DNA of 64,000 nucleotides from Adiantum capillus-veneris (taxonomy: Eukaryota; Streptophyta; Polypodiopsida; Polypodiales; Pteridaceae): assembly GCA_014529385.2 (NCBI GenBank), contig CM043942.1, positions 31,524,969 through 31,588,968 of the forward strand. The letters are read 5' to 3'. The notes beneath the pieces were generated by a model that ran no database searches, was not told the origin of the DNA, and saw only the letters and a list, made by a program, of their open reading frames with translations. Below are positions 50,601-59,623 of this stretch, in pieces. The position numbers and the translations under genes are program-made. The stretch's first letter is position 1, and the number at the start of each line of letters is the position of its first letter.

Positions 50601-52672
50601 CATGGCCAAATTTGAAGACGGTGCATGATGTCCGAAGCTTTTTGGGACTATGCTCCTATTACAGAAGGTTTATTCGAAATTTCGCTGAGATTGCTTCACC
50701 TTTACATGCTCTTCAAAAGAAGGCAGTCACCTTCAGATGGACACAGAAAGAGATTTCAGCTTTTAATCTCTTAAAGGAAAAGATGACTTCAGATCCAGTC
50801 ATTGTGTTGCCGGATCTTAGGAAGTCATTTGTGGTCCAGTGTGATGCCTGCGGTAGTAGCATTGGTGCTGTGCTAATGCAAGATGGCAGGGTAGTAGCCT
50901 ATGAGAGCAGAATTTTGCAAGGGCCAGAGATGACCATGCAGGTCTATGAGAAAGAGTTACTGGCTGTGATTCATGCGCTCTTAAGTTGGAAACACTACCT
51001 GCTAGGTGCAGATTTCGTTGTCCAAACGGATCATCAGACCTTGCGATACTTCTTGACACAGACAAAGTTATCTGAAAAGCATATGCGATGGGCAAATATC
51101 TTGTCCATGTTCCATTTTCAGATTGTGCATGTGGAAGGCAAGAAGAACGTTGTGGCCGATGCCTTGTCAAGGAAGCCACAAATTTCAGCTGTGTCAATTC
51201 CTTATCATCATGAACTTGATGATATGAGAGAACAGTATGCAAATGATGAAGATTTTGCAAGGGTCTTCGAGCAACTAATGGATGGACAACGTCATGAACA
51301 CTATCTTCTTAAAGACGGGTTCATGATGATGCATGGCAGATTGTGTGTCACAAAGCCATTGCGACGCAAAGTTATGGAAGAGAGTCATGTCCCACCGTAT
51401 GCAGGGCATCGTGGTATTGATGCTACAGTTAAAGCGGTAGAGACATTCTTCTATTGGCCTACATTGAGAAGGGATGTGGATGCCTTTGTGCGAGAATGCC
51501 TAATATGCCAAAAGGTCAAGTTTGACAGGCAAAAGGCACCAGGGTTATTGCAACCACTACCTATTCCAGATAAACCATGGGAAAGTATTGCTATGGATTT
51601 TATCTTTGATCTTCCAAGAACGCAGACAGGAAATGATGGTATTTGGACCATTATTTGCAGATTCAGCAAACAGGCTCATTTTATTCCTGTCAGGAAGAAG
51701 ATAAAGCCAGATCAGATGGCACGCTTGTTTATGAGCAATATTTTCAAGTATCATGGCATGCCACAGTCGATTATTAGCGACCGTGATCCACGCATGACTA
51801 GTTTGTTCTGGAAAGGCTTGTTTGAGAATATGGGTACCACGCTCAAATTCTCTTCGTCATTTCATCCTCAAACAGATGGGCAGTCAGAAGAGGCAAATTC
51901 TACTGTCCTAGATCTGCTGAAGTGCTATGTGTCAGAGCATAAAGGAAAGTGGGAGCAGTATTTGCCATTGGTGGAGTATGCATACAATAATACAGTGCAT
52001 TCATCAACTGGCAAGGCACCCTTTGAGATAGTTGAAGGTGGCAAGAAAGTTCCTCCCATACTGCATACAAAGGACAAGATATTTGAAGCAGATAAGTATG
52101 TTCAGGACATGGATGAAATGTACAAGAAGGTCAAAGTGGCCTTAGAAAGGACTCAGGCAAAGCAAAAGAAAGCAGCTGATCGTCACCGTCGTGAAGTGGT
52201 ATATTCACTTGGTGATTGGGTGCTTTTACGCTTTGAAAAGGCAAGGTTAAAGAAGATGAAGGGCAAGGAAAGACTATTTCCAAAGCTCAGCCTGCGTTAC
52301 TATGGGCCTTTTCAAGTGTGCGACATAATCAGTGATGTTGCATATAGGCTGAAATTGCCTGACAGTTGGAAGATTCACAATGCGTTTCATGTGAGTCTTC
52401 TCAGACCCTATGTGGGTGATGTGCCAGAAGATATGCCAGCTGAAGATCAGCCGGAAGTCGAGGAACTTGACGAGATCTTGGTCCCTGAACAGATTTTGGC
52501 ACACAAAGAAAGGAAAGTGAAAGGCAAGGTTGCCAGGCGTTACTTGGTAAAGTTCAGAAACTATCCACCAATGGATGCTAAGTGGATGGAAGAAGGTGAA
52601 CTTGCAGAGTCACCAACTGTGTTATCACTTTACCTGGAAGCCTTCGATTTGCAACCTACCTTGACCCCTTGA
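47609..52672 (+). CDS. Gag-pol polyprotein of Ty3/gypsy chromovirus-type element (1,687 aa)
   Basis: This frame encodes all proteins needed for retrotransposition: capsid/nucleocapsid, protease, reverse transcriptase, RNase H and integrase. The start is the ATG at 47609 (MADRPDNVTEEV), the first in the frame. It has the same MAD opening as the decayed gypsy gag at 35461. Approximate residues: Gln/Met-rich N-terminal region 1-270; gag core about 280-450 (GQWWTTLL near 330); CCHC knuckle CFICEQPGHIAYNC near 520; protease FFDPGAKANFIS near 590; reverse transcriptase about 790-970 with FFDDMIVYS near 935; RNase H about 1,070-1,190 (VQCDACGSS, TDHQTLRYF, VADALSR); integrase HHCC zinc region about 1,259-1,304 and catalytic core with MDFIFDLP near 1,330, SDRDPRMTS near 1,390 and DGQSEEAN near 1,425; chromodomain about 1,628-1,665 (RRYLVKFRNYP...KWMEEGEL). 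No stop or frameshift interrupts it. Gag and pol are in one frame, as in other single-frame gypsy elements. All catalytic motifs look intact, so it is potentially autonomous. Confidence 0.96.
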   Translation: MADRPDNVTEEVSSSQGQQTHEVGESSRPPQTDDDIFRTQLVTAVAMFTQVMQNPRFLAFLQPPVPSQQVGSLDHIQKPVKARAQVIHTAQSMETPVHLTENMQSPQRMPKVQEQVAEMPVFQAVPIQPATFQQPIAGSNGQGSNLQAMQQVFPPPSVHPGYFGGGSVFQSMAGHAPGNQFYTPETVFGGAQTMMPNPMYSVMGMQPGFQSTQGQFGMPQANFGMAGITNQQPNMAFPGQVNSGQGTQMNPNSVPMFQSLPYDNLTPLERPTPYKEGGKGVSFTTFTGFDDRKKALSFLQQFDKAYAGGNFTEASKVRKAATFLTGNAGQWWTTLLLQGQAPSTWIYFKQIFAAAWLSDDFEADVMTEWHQLNAATCRNLDDYNRKFWKALLPVTSYRFVPLTEQIEKYCCGLPKGLRKYCTKTKVTTLTQLIEVANTGNGLLKGEDCEFNTGVKAGSGKKNSAKKHVPNEAPKGTQESANAGKDKATAESEKGPAKKWKRRFPRKSEEQKKVLRTENKCFICEQPGHIAYNCPTKKRPADSEDKEDKKGKKPMAGLVPDMVGDKPNSDASELCRAWGKVRDQTVLIFFDPGAKANFISPELASKLGIRPEEMGYTAEAGLACPGHTEAVTPIIGKLRLHIQSYVDAEEFYIMPLDGCDVLLGIPWLFRVQGIMDAYNKKITVQSRGKTHILDVKLKGESIPTVSASVITSVMKKHLSAYLVFAREVSDCDESNLSVLDKERSMFLQQYSDCFSDSLPSQLPPERPEDHAIDLVPGSSPPNKPPYRVSAAQQKEIMGQVQELLEKGLIQPSSSPFCSPVLLVQKKDGSWRMCIDYRALNKNTIKNRFPIPRIDDIMDKLEGAAMFSRIDLKSGYHQIRIRSEDVHKTAFRTTFGLYEFLVMPFGLTNAPATFNRMMDRIFRPHQQFVGTFFDDMIVYSKNEEEHRHHLAIVFKELRSHRLLINAKKSEFFLEEIHFLGHIVSKDGVRMDPAKVEAIKSWPNLKTVHDVRSFLGLCSYYRRFIRNFAEIASPLHALQKKAVTFRWTQKEISAFNLLKEKMTSDPVIVLPDLRKSFVVQCDACGSSIGAVLMQDGRVVAYESRILQGPEMTMQVYEKELLAVIHALLSWKHYLLGADFVVQTDHQTLRYFLTQTKLSEKHMRWANILSMFHFQIVHVEGKKNVVADALSRKPQISAVSIPYHHELDDMREQYANDEDFARVFEQLMDGQRHEHYLLKDGFMMMHGRLCVTKPLRRKVMEESHVPPYAGHRGIDATVKAVETFFYWPTLRRDVDAFVRECLICQKVKFDRQKAPGLLQPLPIPDKPWESIAMDFIFDLPRTQTGNDGIWTIICRFSKQAHFIPVRKKIKPDQMARLFMSNIFKYHGMPQSIISDRDPRMTSLFWKGLFENMGTTLKFSSSFHPQTDGQSEEANSTVLDLLKCYVSEHKGKWEQYLPLVEYAYNNTVHSSTGKAPFEIVEGGKKVPPILHTKDKIFEADKYVQDMDEMYKKVKVALERTQAKQKKAADRHRREVVYSLGDWVLLRFEKARLKKMKGKERLFPKLSLRYYGPFQVCDIISDVAYRLKLPDSWKIHNAFHVSLLRPYVGDVPEDMPAEDQPEVEELDEILVPEQILAHKERKVKGKVARRYLVKFRNYPPMDAKWMEEGELAESPTVLSLYLEAFDLQPTLTP

Positions 52673-53232
52673 GTTTCAAAGCTACATGGATTGTCAGTGT
52701 GACAATGGCTTTTGAAACAAATGATGTACATGGTATTTAAAGTGAGCTCAAATCAAATACCTGTTACATCAATGTTAGAGCTGTACAGATTGTCAGTTTG
52801 GCAATTGCTCTTATGAAATGTCCAAAAGTTTGGTTAGTGCTATAGAAGTGAGTATTTCTTGTCAGTTTGTCAAGGATACAATGATTGCTTCTATTCAGGA
52901 GTACATGTGTAACTGCATTCTTAAACTGTCGGTTTGGGTATGCTCGAAAGTGTTACGGGATCCAACGTGTACTATAAGACAGTGGCAAAATGTGCAGCTA
53001 CCATTTTGTCATTGGAAAGTTCGTGACTCAAAGCAATGGCAGAGTGCGAAGCTACCACTATGTCATTGGGACAGGGTTCACACGCAGGCAATACATGAGT
53101 CGACGAGGTGTTGAATACACCAGGGTTGACAATGAGCATGTATGTGTCGTATATGTGTCGACAGGTGTTGAATACATCAGTGTTGACAGTAAGCATGGAC
53201 GACATAGATGCAAACGAGGACGTTTGAGATTT
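52673..53232 (+). other. 3' untranslated region of young gypsy element with diverged internal duplications
   Basis: This is non-coding sequence between the pol stop and the polypurine tract. It contains several two-copy diverged repeats: ATTGTCAGT-type units near 52690 and 52788, TGGCA...GCTACCA...TGTCATTGG units near 52982 and 53038, and GGTGTTGAATACA...GTTGACA units near 53107 and 53165. Confidence 0.7.
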
Positions 53233-53245
53233 CAAGAGGGGGGTA
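53233..53245 (+). other. Polypurine tract of young gypsy element
   Basis: The purine run AAGAGGGGGG followed by TA lies directly before the 3' LTR start TGTCACC at 53246. Confidence 0.9.
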
Positions 53246-54741
53246 TGTCACCAGCGTGTGACTACTATTCCAGCGTGTGACTACTATCTATCCTTTTTGT
53301 TGATTTCTTTCTTATTATCTATTTACTTTCACTTTTTGGAAACACCCCTCGGGAAATCTAACTGCCCTGCATTGCATAGCTAGTGTGGAACTGTCCAGAG
53401 GGAGTCCGGGCCTGAGGGCAAGAGAGCACTAAGGTTGGACAAGGACTATGGTTAGCCAAGTGGGGTCATTGACTAGCCAAAGTGGAATCCTTTGCTACAG
53501 AGGCTACATTTCAGTTTTGGATGTGGCCGCAGTGTACAAAGAGGGTCGGATGACCTAGAAAGATACAATGGCAGCATCTCCTAAAATTTAGGGAACTGCT
53601 ATTTTGGGACCTGAAAATGTCTTCGCGTCATTACGTGCAGTTTGACATGGGGATCATTTTGTTACTCTGTGGCCAAGTCAACAGAGGCTGCAGGTGAGAT
53701 ATTTTTAGACCCGAGGGTCTAAAGCGGGAAAATGCACAAATGAGTGACACTTGGCACTTTGAGGCCAGTTTACTACTTATAGAGAAGGCAAAAACGTGAT
53801 TTATAGTTGGGAGGCTCATTTTGCAAGTCTCTGTCACAGGTTAAGAGCTATGGAGTGCTTGCTTTCCCTCTTATGCACAGTGCGGTGCCAGGAGTGATGC
53901 CCTGCACGCTACGCACTGCCCTCTCTCTCCCCTTTGGCAGTATGTTATGCCCCTCTAGTGGGCTCTTCATTTGACCAATGTACAGTTGTGTGGGTTCATG
54001 CGCGATTGCCGAGGCAAGAGCCTCTTGCACAGGTACTGGATTAGCTAGTGGCTAATCCCCCCGCAGGTACAGGTGAATTCGGAGAGGTTTCACGCCAGAA
54101 ATCTCGTCCAATTCAAAGGGCAAGTAGCCCTACAGGCGCGGGAGCTCGAGGACTTGCTAGGGATGCGACCGGCACGCGAAACGGAGCCCGAAACAGTGAA
54201 TTACAGCCTGCTGTGTATTTTTGCAGGTTTAGGGTTTTGGCCCTAAACGGACCCTAATACCCCCAGGAGGTTCGGGGACGCAAGGGAACCGTTGTACAGG
54301 CGAACTGGCGCATTTTCAGGGCTGAAAACAGAGAATTCAGCGTGCTGCAGATTCTCGCCAGGTTTTGCAAAGTGCCCGTATGCGTCGGGAAAGTCAGTCA
54401 ATGCGTGGGAATACTGACCGTGAAGGGTTCTAGTACAGTTATGCTGCCGAAATCGGGCTGGAACAGTGGAAATTCAGCCGAGTTTGTGCGGGGCAGCTTG
54501 TAGGAACCACAGCGTTTATTCCCTCTTTTGAACAATAAAGAAATACCGAAAGGGGCGCCTAAGTTAGGGGCCAATCTGGTGTCCGTCTACTCATACAGGT
54601 GCAATCTAGCAGCCTGTATCCCTCTCCCCTTTGTTGTGTCTTGAAAGTACAGGTAAAATAGACGACTAATAATGGGTGAAAGCTAAATCAAGGTTTAAAG
54701 TAAAGTCTACCGCCCTTTTTGGATCAAACAGGCCGGTTTCA
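53246..54741 (+). repeat. 3' LTR of young gypsy element (1,496 bp)
   Basis: It is the same length as the 5' LTR, with one substitution noticed (53476). The duplication copy TTTTC follows at 54742-54746. Confidence 0.97.
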
Positions 54742-54746
54742 TTTTC

Positions 54747-55448
54747 CCTCTTGCAATCATCGTGCCCAACTTCCAGTCTCTGGCGCTTGTGTTCCCTTGC
54801 ATGATCGCCCTACAACAACCCTCATCCCAACGTTTTTCATTGCAAAAACGCTAGACCTTCATCAACGTTTTTCATAGCAAAAACGCCAGCCAGATCTCAG
54901 CCCTTTCCAGCAATTTCAGCCCCAACCACTAACGCTAGGAAACCTGCAATTCAGCAGTGAAAAAACGCAGGAATTCAGCCATAGACGCAGTAGCAGATCA
55001 GCCCTTAGACGGTTGCAGATGTTCCCCCAAGTTTAGCCTCGAAAAACACAGCCAAAACAGTCATTTTCAGCCACCAAAACAGTCCCGAAAAACAGCAGAT
55101 AGAAGACTACAGATTTCAGCCATTGAGTCGTCGTCGTAACCACCGTCGTCGTCATCGGCATAGTCCCATTGCATATGCATTGTACACCTTTATGCAATCA
55201 AAGTAGACCACTCTCGCCGACGAGAGTGGGGCCTTCGGAGGAGGGTTTTACAACCTCTCGGGTGTCGTATCTCTTCTCTCTCCTTCTCTCAGTCTCATTC
55301 ACTTGCACGCACAATATCCACTCACTTTGTTTGTGATCGTAGCATTCTCCATATGACGGAAAGCTCTCTCTTTCCCTAAGAAGGAACCTTGAGCAATAAA
55401 GATCACTAATCTTGAGAAAATACAATATTCATTCCGCTGCACCTTACA
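54747..55448 (+). repeat. 5' LTR of TR-GAG-like element, second part
   Basis: It matches about 62901-63597 with indels and ends TGCACCTTACA. It contains inverted CGTTTTT/AAAAACG motifs near 54832-54880. Confidence 0.9.
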
Positions 55449-55449
55449 T

Positions 55450-55461
55450 TGGTATGAGAGC
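55450..55461 (+). other. Primer-binding site, initiator tRNA-Met-like
   Basis: TGGTATGAGAGC lies one base after the LTR and has one mismatch to TGGTATCAGAGC. Confidence 0.9.
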
Positions 55462-55911
55462 TTTGAAAGTGTTCTGCATTACTCAAGGAAAGAACCACAA
55501 GAAGCACAATATTTTTTTTTGCTTGTTGTGATCGCACGAACCCAAGTTTACTTGGGCGTGGCGATTCCTAATCGTGTTTTGTTGAAGAGTGACAGGAATC
55601 CCAAGAAAGAAGGGCTTGTCCAGCCTCCCTTTGTGTCTCTTTTCACTCATTGAGAGCGGACCGTGCACTTAGCGGTCGGCCAATCGATGTGAGGTGGGAA
55701 AAAGCAACCTTGGTGTGAGCGCAAGGCCGCCAAGGGGTGCGCCCACAGAAAAGGGTAGAACTCGGGTGAAGAGAAGATCCTTCTGCAACGCGATTTGCAA
55801 GCGAAAGAAAACCTCAAGAACCGCAAGATCCTCAAGAACCCAAGAACCCAAGAACCAATACGCTCAAGAATCCAAGTTCCTCGCGAGCTTAAGACCCCAA
55901 GATCATAGTGT
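55462..55911 (+). other. Leader of TR-GAG-like element
   Basis: Untranslated leader between the primer-binding site and the gag start. No open frame with recognisable motifs was found. AAGAACC-type short repeats occur near 55820-55860. Confidence 0.6.
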
Positions 55912-58524
55912 ATGGTCGTCACCCGAAGCGGCATGGATACTTCGCATTCAGGTGATGAGCATGAGAAAGGCGACGAAGGATTCTCCCCATCGGGAGATTT
56001 TTCCAACCCTCCCCCTTCGCCATCTACGCCAGACCCTATGGAGGCAATGGTCAAGCAGATGATGGCCATGATGGATAGACAGGCAGACAAGCGCCTTGCT
56101 TTAGAACGCGAGTGCATTGCTCTTGCCGCAAAACAAGAAGAAAATCGTCTTGCTCAGGACCGTGAGCGCGACGACAGAATTGCAAGAATGGCCGCAGATC
56201 AAGCAGCCAAGGACCGCAAGCGCGACGAAAGAAACAAAAGATTTGCCGCCCAACAAGAAGAAAATCGACTTGCTCTCGAACGCGAGCGCGCTGAACGAAA
56301 TGAACGAAAAGCAGAAAAGGAGGCCGAGCGTGAAGCTCAAAGGGAGCTTCGCAATCAAGAATTTATTGCCCAAATCCTAGCCTCGAAGACCGAACCACCC
56401 AAAGATCGTGGAAGTTCGTCAAGTGGCGCAAGCCACGATGCGGATTCCAACCATTCAGTTACAGAAAAGTTGATTTTCAGTAAGTATGACGGGAAGATGG
56501 ATACTACTGTTATTCATTCTTGGTTGCATCAATTTAATGCTTATTTTGCGACAACTAAGAAGACAAGCAATAGCAAAGTTTTGACGGCAGCTATGTACCT
56601 TGCCGGTGATGCCATTAATTGGTACAACTCATGGCAAGAGGCACAGCTAGCCGCGCACCTAGAGGCAGCCGACGATTTCACGCCCCTCTCTTTTAGTTGG
56701 GCTGATTTCCAAGACAAGCTCAAGGCGCGGTTTATGCCAACTGAGTATCTCGCACGATTGAAGGACGATTGACGCGCTCTCAAGCAAAATGGTATGCCGG
56801 TTATGTCTTTTTCTAATCGTGTTTTGCAGCTAGGTACCCAACTACGCATGTCGGATGAAGAGCGCAAAGAGGCTTTTCTCTTTGGATTGGACGAGTATAT
56901 CAAGTACGATGTCGAGGTACTCGATCCAATCGATCTCAACAAGGCGGTAGCGATTGCTCTCGCACAGGAGATGAAGCACAACAAGGGAAAGCCTAAGGAG
57001 AACAAGACTTCCACAAGTACCTTGCAGACTCCTCAGAACGGTAAGAATGGTAAGAATGATAACTCTTCTAACCAATCTACCAACAATATCTCATCAAAGA
57101 ATTCTTCCAATGAATGTAAGGGTAAGGCTAACACAATTGCTAAACCTAAGCTTACTCCAGATGAAAAGGTAGCACAAGGAATTGTAGGAGGATACATCAC
57201 GTCGGAAGAACAAAGCACTTATTCTAAAGAAGGTCGTTGTTTTCATTGTCACATTAAGGGTCACATAAAGAGAACACGTCCTAAGCTTGAATCGAATGAA
57301 TCTAAAGAACCCACAGCACCCACTACATCTGTCAATGCAATGAATGATAACATGAGTGTGCCCAAAGTTTCTCAGGACCCTCCCATTGATGATTCTCTCA
57401 TTAAATGTTATGGTCGTACGTCGGGGCACCGTTTTGTCATATTGTTTGACGGAGGTAGTATGCATGATGTGATCAGTCCCTCTCTTGTTGAGAGAGCCCA
57501 CCTCGAAGTTAGTCCGAGATCTCCTATCGAGGTTTCTGGCTTTCGTCCTGGTATGGACGCTCTCATCACGAAGGAGTGCCTTGATGTGTTGTTTGTAATT
57601 CAACAGATTACCTTCACTAGAAGATTTGTTGTTTCTCCTCTCTCAGGATGTGATATGATTTTAGGCATGAAATGGTTTCGTGAAATAAACCCTCTCGTTG
57701 ATTGGGAGGCGAACACTTTAACTCTCAATGTCAAAAGTGATTCTCCTAGTGTCTTTCATGGAGAGGACATTGTTCCTTCTCCATCTCTCATTGCTAATAT
57801 GCAGGACAAGGTTGAAAGGATTCGAGATAAGGAGACTCTCTCAGTCTCTTTTTCTCCACAGCATGATACACAGAACTTGCATGATTATGAGAAGCATGAT
57901 GATTTGAATGATAATGATTTGCATGTTGATTTGGATGATAAAGACAAGCATGATGAATTGCATGAAGATGATGTGATTGTTCATAAGGCTGATGTGTTAG
58001 TGTATGCTTTTTCTAGCGAAGCTAACCTCGTTGTAGATTCGAGAAGTCACGAAGATCTGATCTTGGCTTTCGAGTTAAGGTCCAAAGAACCTCCACAGGA
58101 CGATTCGATCATTCAGGACGAACCGATCTTGGCTCTCGAGCCTTGGTCCACAGAACCACCACAGGAAGTATTATGTGTTCGCATGATTGATACGCACGCA
58201 TTGTTCGAGTGTTTCATTCGTGAAGGTTTCCTGTATTTTAGTCAGCATCGTTATGTGATCCCTTTTACTAGGCATGACATATTGTATGTTGAGCACGTTT
58301 CTCTCATGGATGAGCACGAATGTATGCGGATTGTGCATGAAAAGCTGAAAAGTTTGTATGTCAGGAAGTTGCATTCCATGCCTCTTCCTTGGCATGACAC
58401 AGTTTCCGAACGAGCACATGATTGTATGAGCACTAAGCATGGGCATTTCCATTGTGATTTGCCACAGTTGATTGATTTTGATCAAACAGAAAAGATTCTA
58501 GCGCATTGTTTGCATATGTTTTGA
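55912..58524 (+). pseudogene. Gag-protease-like polyprotein of TR-GAG-like element, one internal stop
   Basis: The frame starts at ATG 55912 (MVVTRSGMDTSHS) and runs 871 codons (870 residues) to 58524. One in-frame TGA at 56770-56772, probably from an Arg codon (CGA), splits it into 286 and about 583 residues. Residues about 60-155 form a Glu/Arg/Gln-rich coiled coil with the repeated unit QEENRLA..ER. Gag core follows at about 185-345 (WLHQFNAYFATTKK, AINWYNSW). The zinc knuckle CFHCHIKGHIKRTR near residue 443 has lost its last Cys (now Arg). The protease-like region near 507 reads LFDGGSMHDVIS, where D-S/T-G is usual, with GCDMILGMKWF downstream; Gly replaces the usual Ser/Thr. The C-terminal 270 residues include an Asp/His-rich stretch (DLNDNDLHVDLDDKDKHDEL) and a His/Cys-containing end that I cannot assign. 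No reverse transcriptase, RNase H or integrase motif is present. Confidence 0.85.
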
Positions 58525-58911
58525 TGAACGGGTTGTCACTCCGTCTCTATGTTCATCTACATTGCATACACAGTCTTTAGAGAAGACAATATTTTTTTCC
58601 TTCACTTTACATGGAATGGGTATGTTCATGGTTTTGTGTTGGAGATGGTTTCATGAATTTTCAGCCATGGAGATTCTTGAAGACGAAGGTAGTAGGACTC
58701 TAGACGAAGTTGAAGCAACAAAGGAGATTCAGAAGATTTTGTGTCGCTTTCGGCGCGGCCTAAAGAAGCAAGCGTTGCAGACCTTTATGAAGTTCAAGTA
58801 CCGCTCGACCCACACAACAGAGTGTGCCGGCGAAGAGTCCCTTCCAGGATTCTGGATGCTGTTGGCGATTTCCCTCGACGCCATACAGTTCGGTACCAGT
58901 ACCTCACTTTG
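58525..58911 (+). other. 3' region of TR-GAG-like element
   Basis: Between the gag/protease stop and the polypurine tract there is a 116-codon frame (58562-58912) and an overlapping one from 58741. Neither shows a pol, integrase or chromodomain motif that I recognise. They could be remnants of a lost pol tail or plain untranslated region. Confidence 0.4.
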
Positions 58912-58923
58912 AAAAGGAGGGGA
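58912..58923 (+). other. Polypurine tract of TR-GAG-like element
   Basis: GAAAAGGAGGGGA lies directly before the 3' LTR start TGTCACGTGACAC at 58924. Confidence 0.85.
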
Positions 58924-58944
58924 TGTCACGTGACACATCCCAAC
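58924..58944 (+). repeat. 3' LTR of TR-GAG-like element, first 21 bases
   Basis: It matches 45534-45554. Its last eight bases, ATCCCAAC (58937-58944), are the left copy of the hAT target duplication. Confidence 0.9.
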
Positions 58945-59035
58945 CAAAGTTACCCGGAACGGGAACGGGGGCCTCCGGAACGTTTCCGGAATGGCCTCCC
59001 TCCAAAAAAGCGAAACGAGAACGGGGCCCGGAACG
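58945..59035. repeat. Left end and subterminal GGAACG repeats of hAT element
   Basis: It starts with the inverted repeat CAAAGTTACCCGG and carries about five GGAACG/GAACGG-type motifs. In hAT elements such subterminal repeats are commonly transposase-binding sites; here this is an inference. Confidence 0.75.
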
Positions 59036-59623
59036 GTAAGTTTAAAATATGCTTAAATTAGGTTGGATTTGACCTATATGTTAGTAGAGAGCCATACACA
59101 CCCATTAGTCCAAGTAGAATCCTATTCAGGCATGCTCTGCAATGATTCTTCAGTCTTAAGGGCCAACTTCCAAGGCTTACACACGATTGCGCAATACACA
59201 ATACATGAATCCTTCACAAAAGCATCTTGAATCTTGATCCTTCATAGAAAGAACATTAAATCAGAGTCGAAGAATAGAATCTAGAGTCCATGCTCTACAC
59301 AAAAGCTTGGAGGAAAAAGATGGTAGATCATAAATTATAAAGATGGCTTACAAGGCCAGCCAAGGCGCTACAAAAAGACATGTAGAGGCTAAGAGTGCTA
59401 AATAACAACTGTAAGAGTCAATAGGTGACATGTCAAGACTCAATCACTCATATGGTAGTGCAATACAAAAAGGGGGCAAAGCCGGCGGCCACAAAGGAAA
59501 CAAATATCAAAAACCAATGAGCAATGAGTCATGACTCATGCCTGAAGTTCACCTCTAGGTAGGGGCAGAAGAGCATCCTCCCTTCCAATTTGTAGTGGCG
59601 TCCTGGACGTCGTGAATATCATC

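Larger units (their letters stand above)
46005..54741 (+). mobile_element. Complete, young Ty3/gypsy retrotransposon with chromodomain
   Basis: This 8,737-bp element has LTRs of 1,496 bp each (46005-47500 and 53246-54741), a primer-binding site, a single long gag-pol frame and a polypurine tract. The target duplication is TTTTC (46000-46004 and 54742-54746). I found one difference between the LTRs by eye (A at 46235, G at 53476), which implies recent insertion. It lies inside the 5' LTR of the TR-GAG-like element. Confidence 0.97.

Noticed and set aside
58562-58912. 116-codon frame as a pol C-terminus of the TR-GAG-like element
   Set aside because: No integrase, chromodomain or RNase H motif could be identified.
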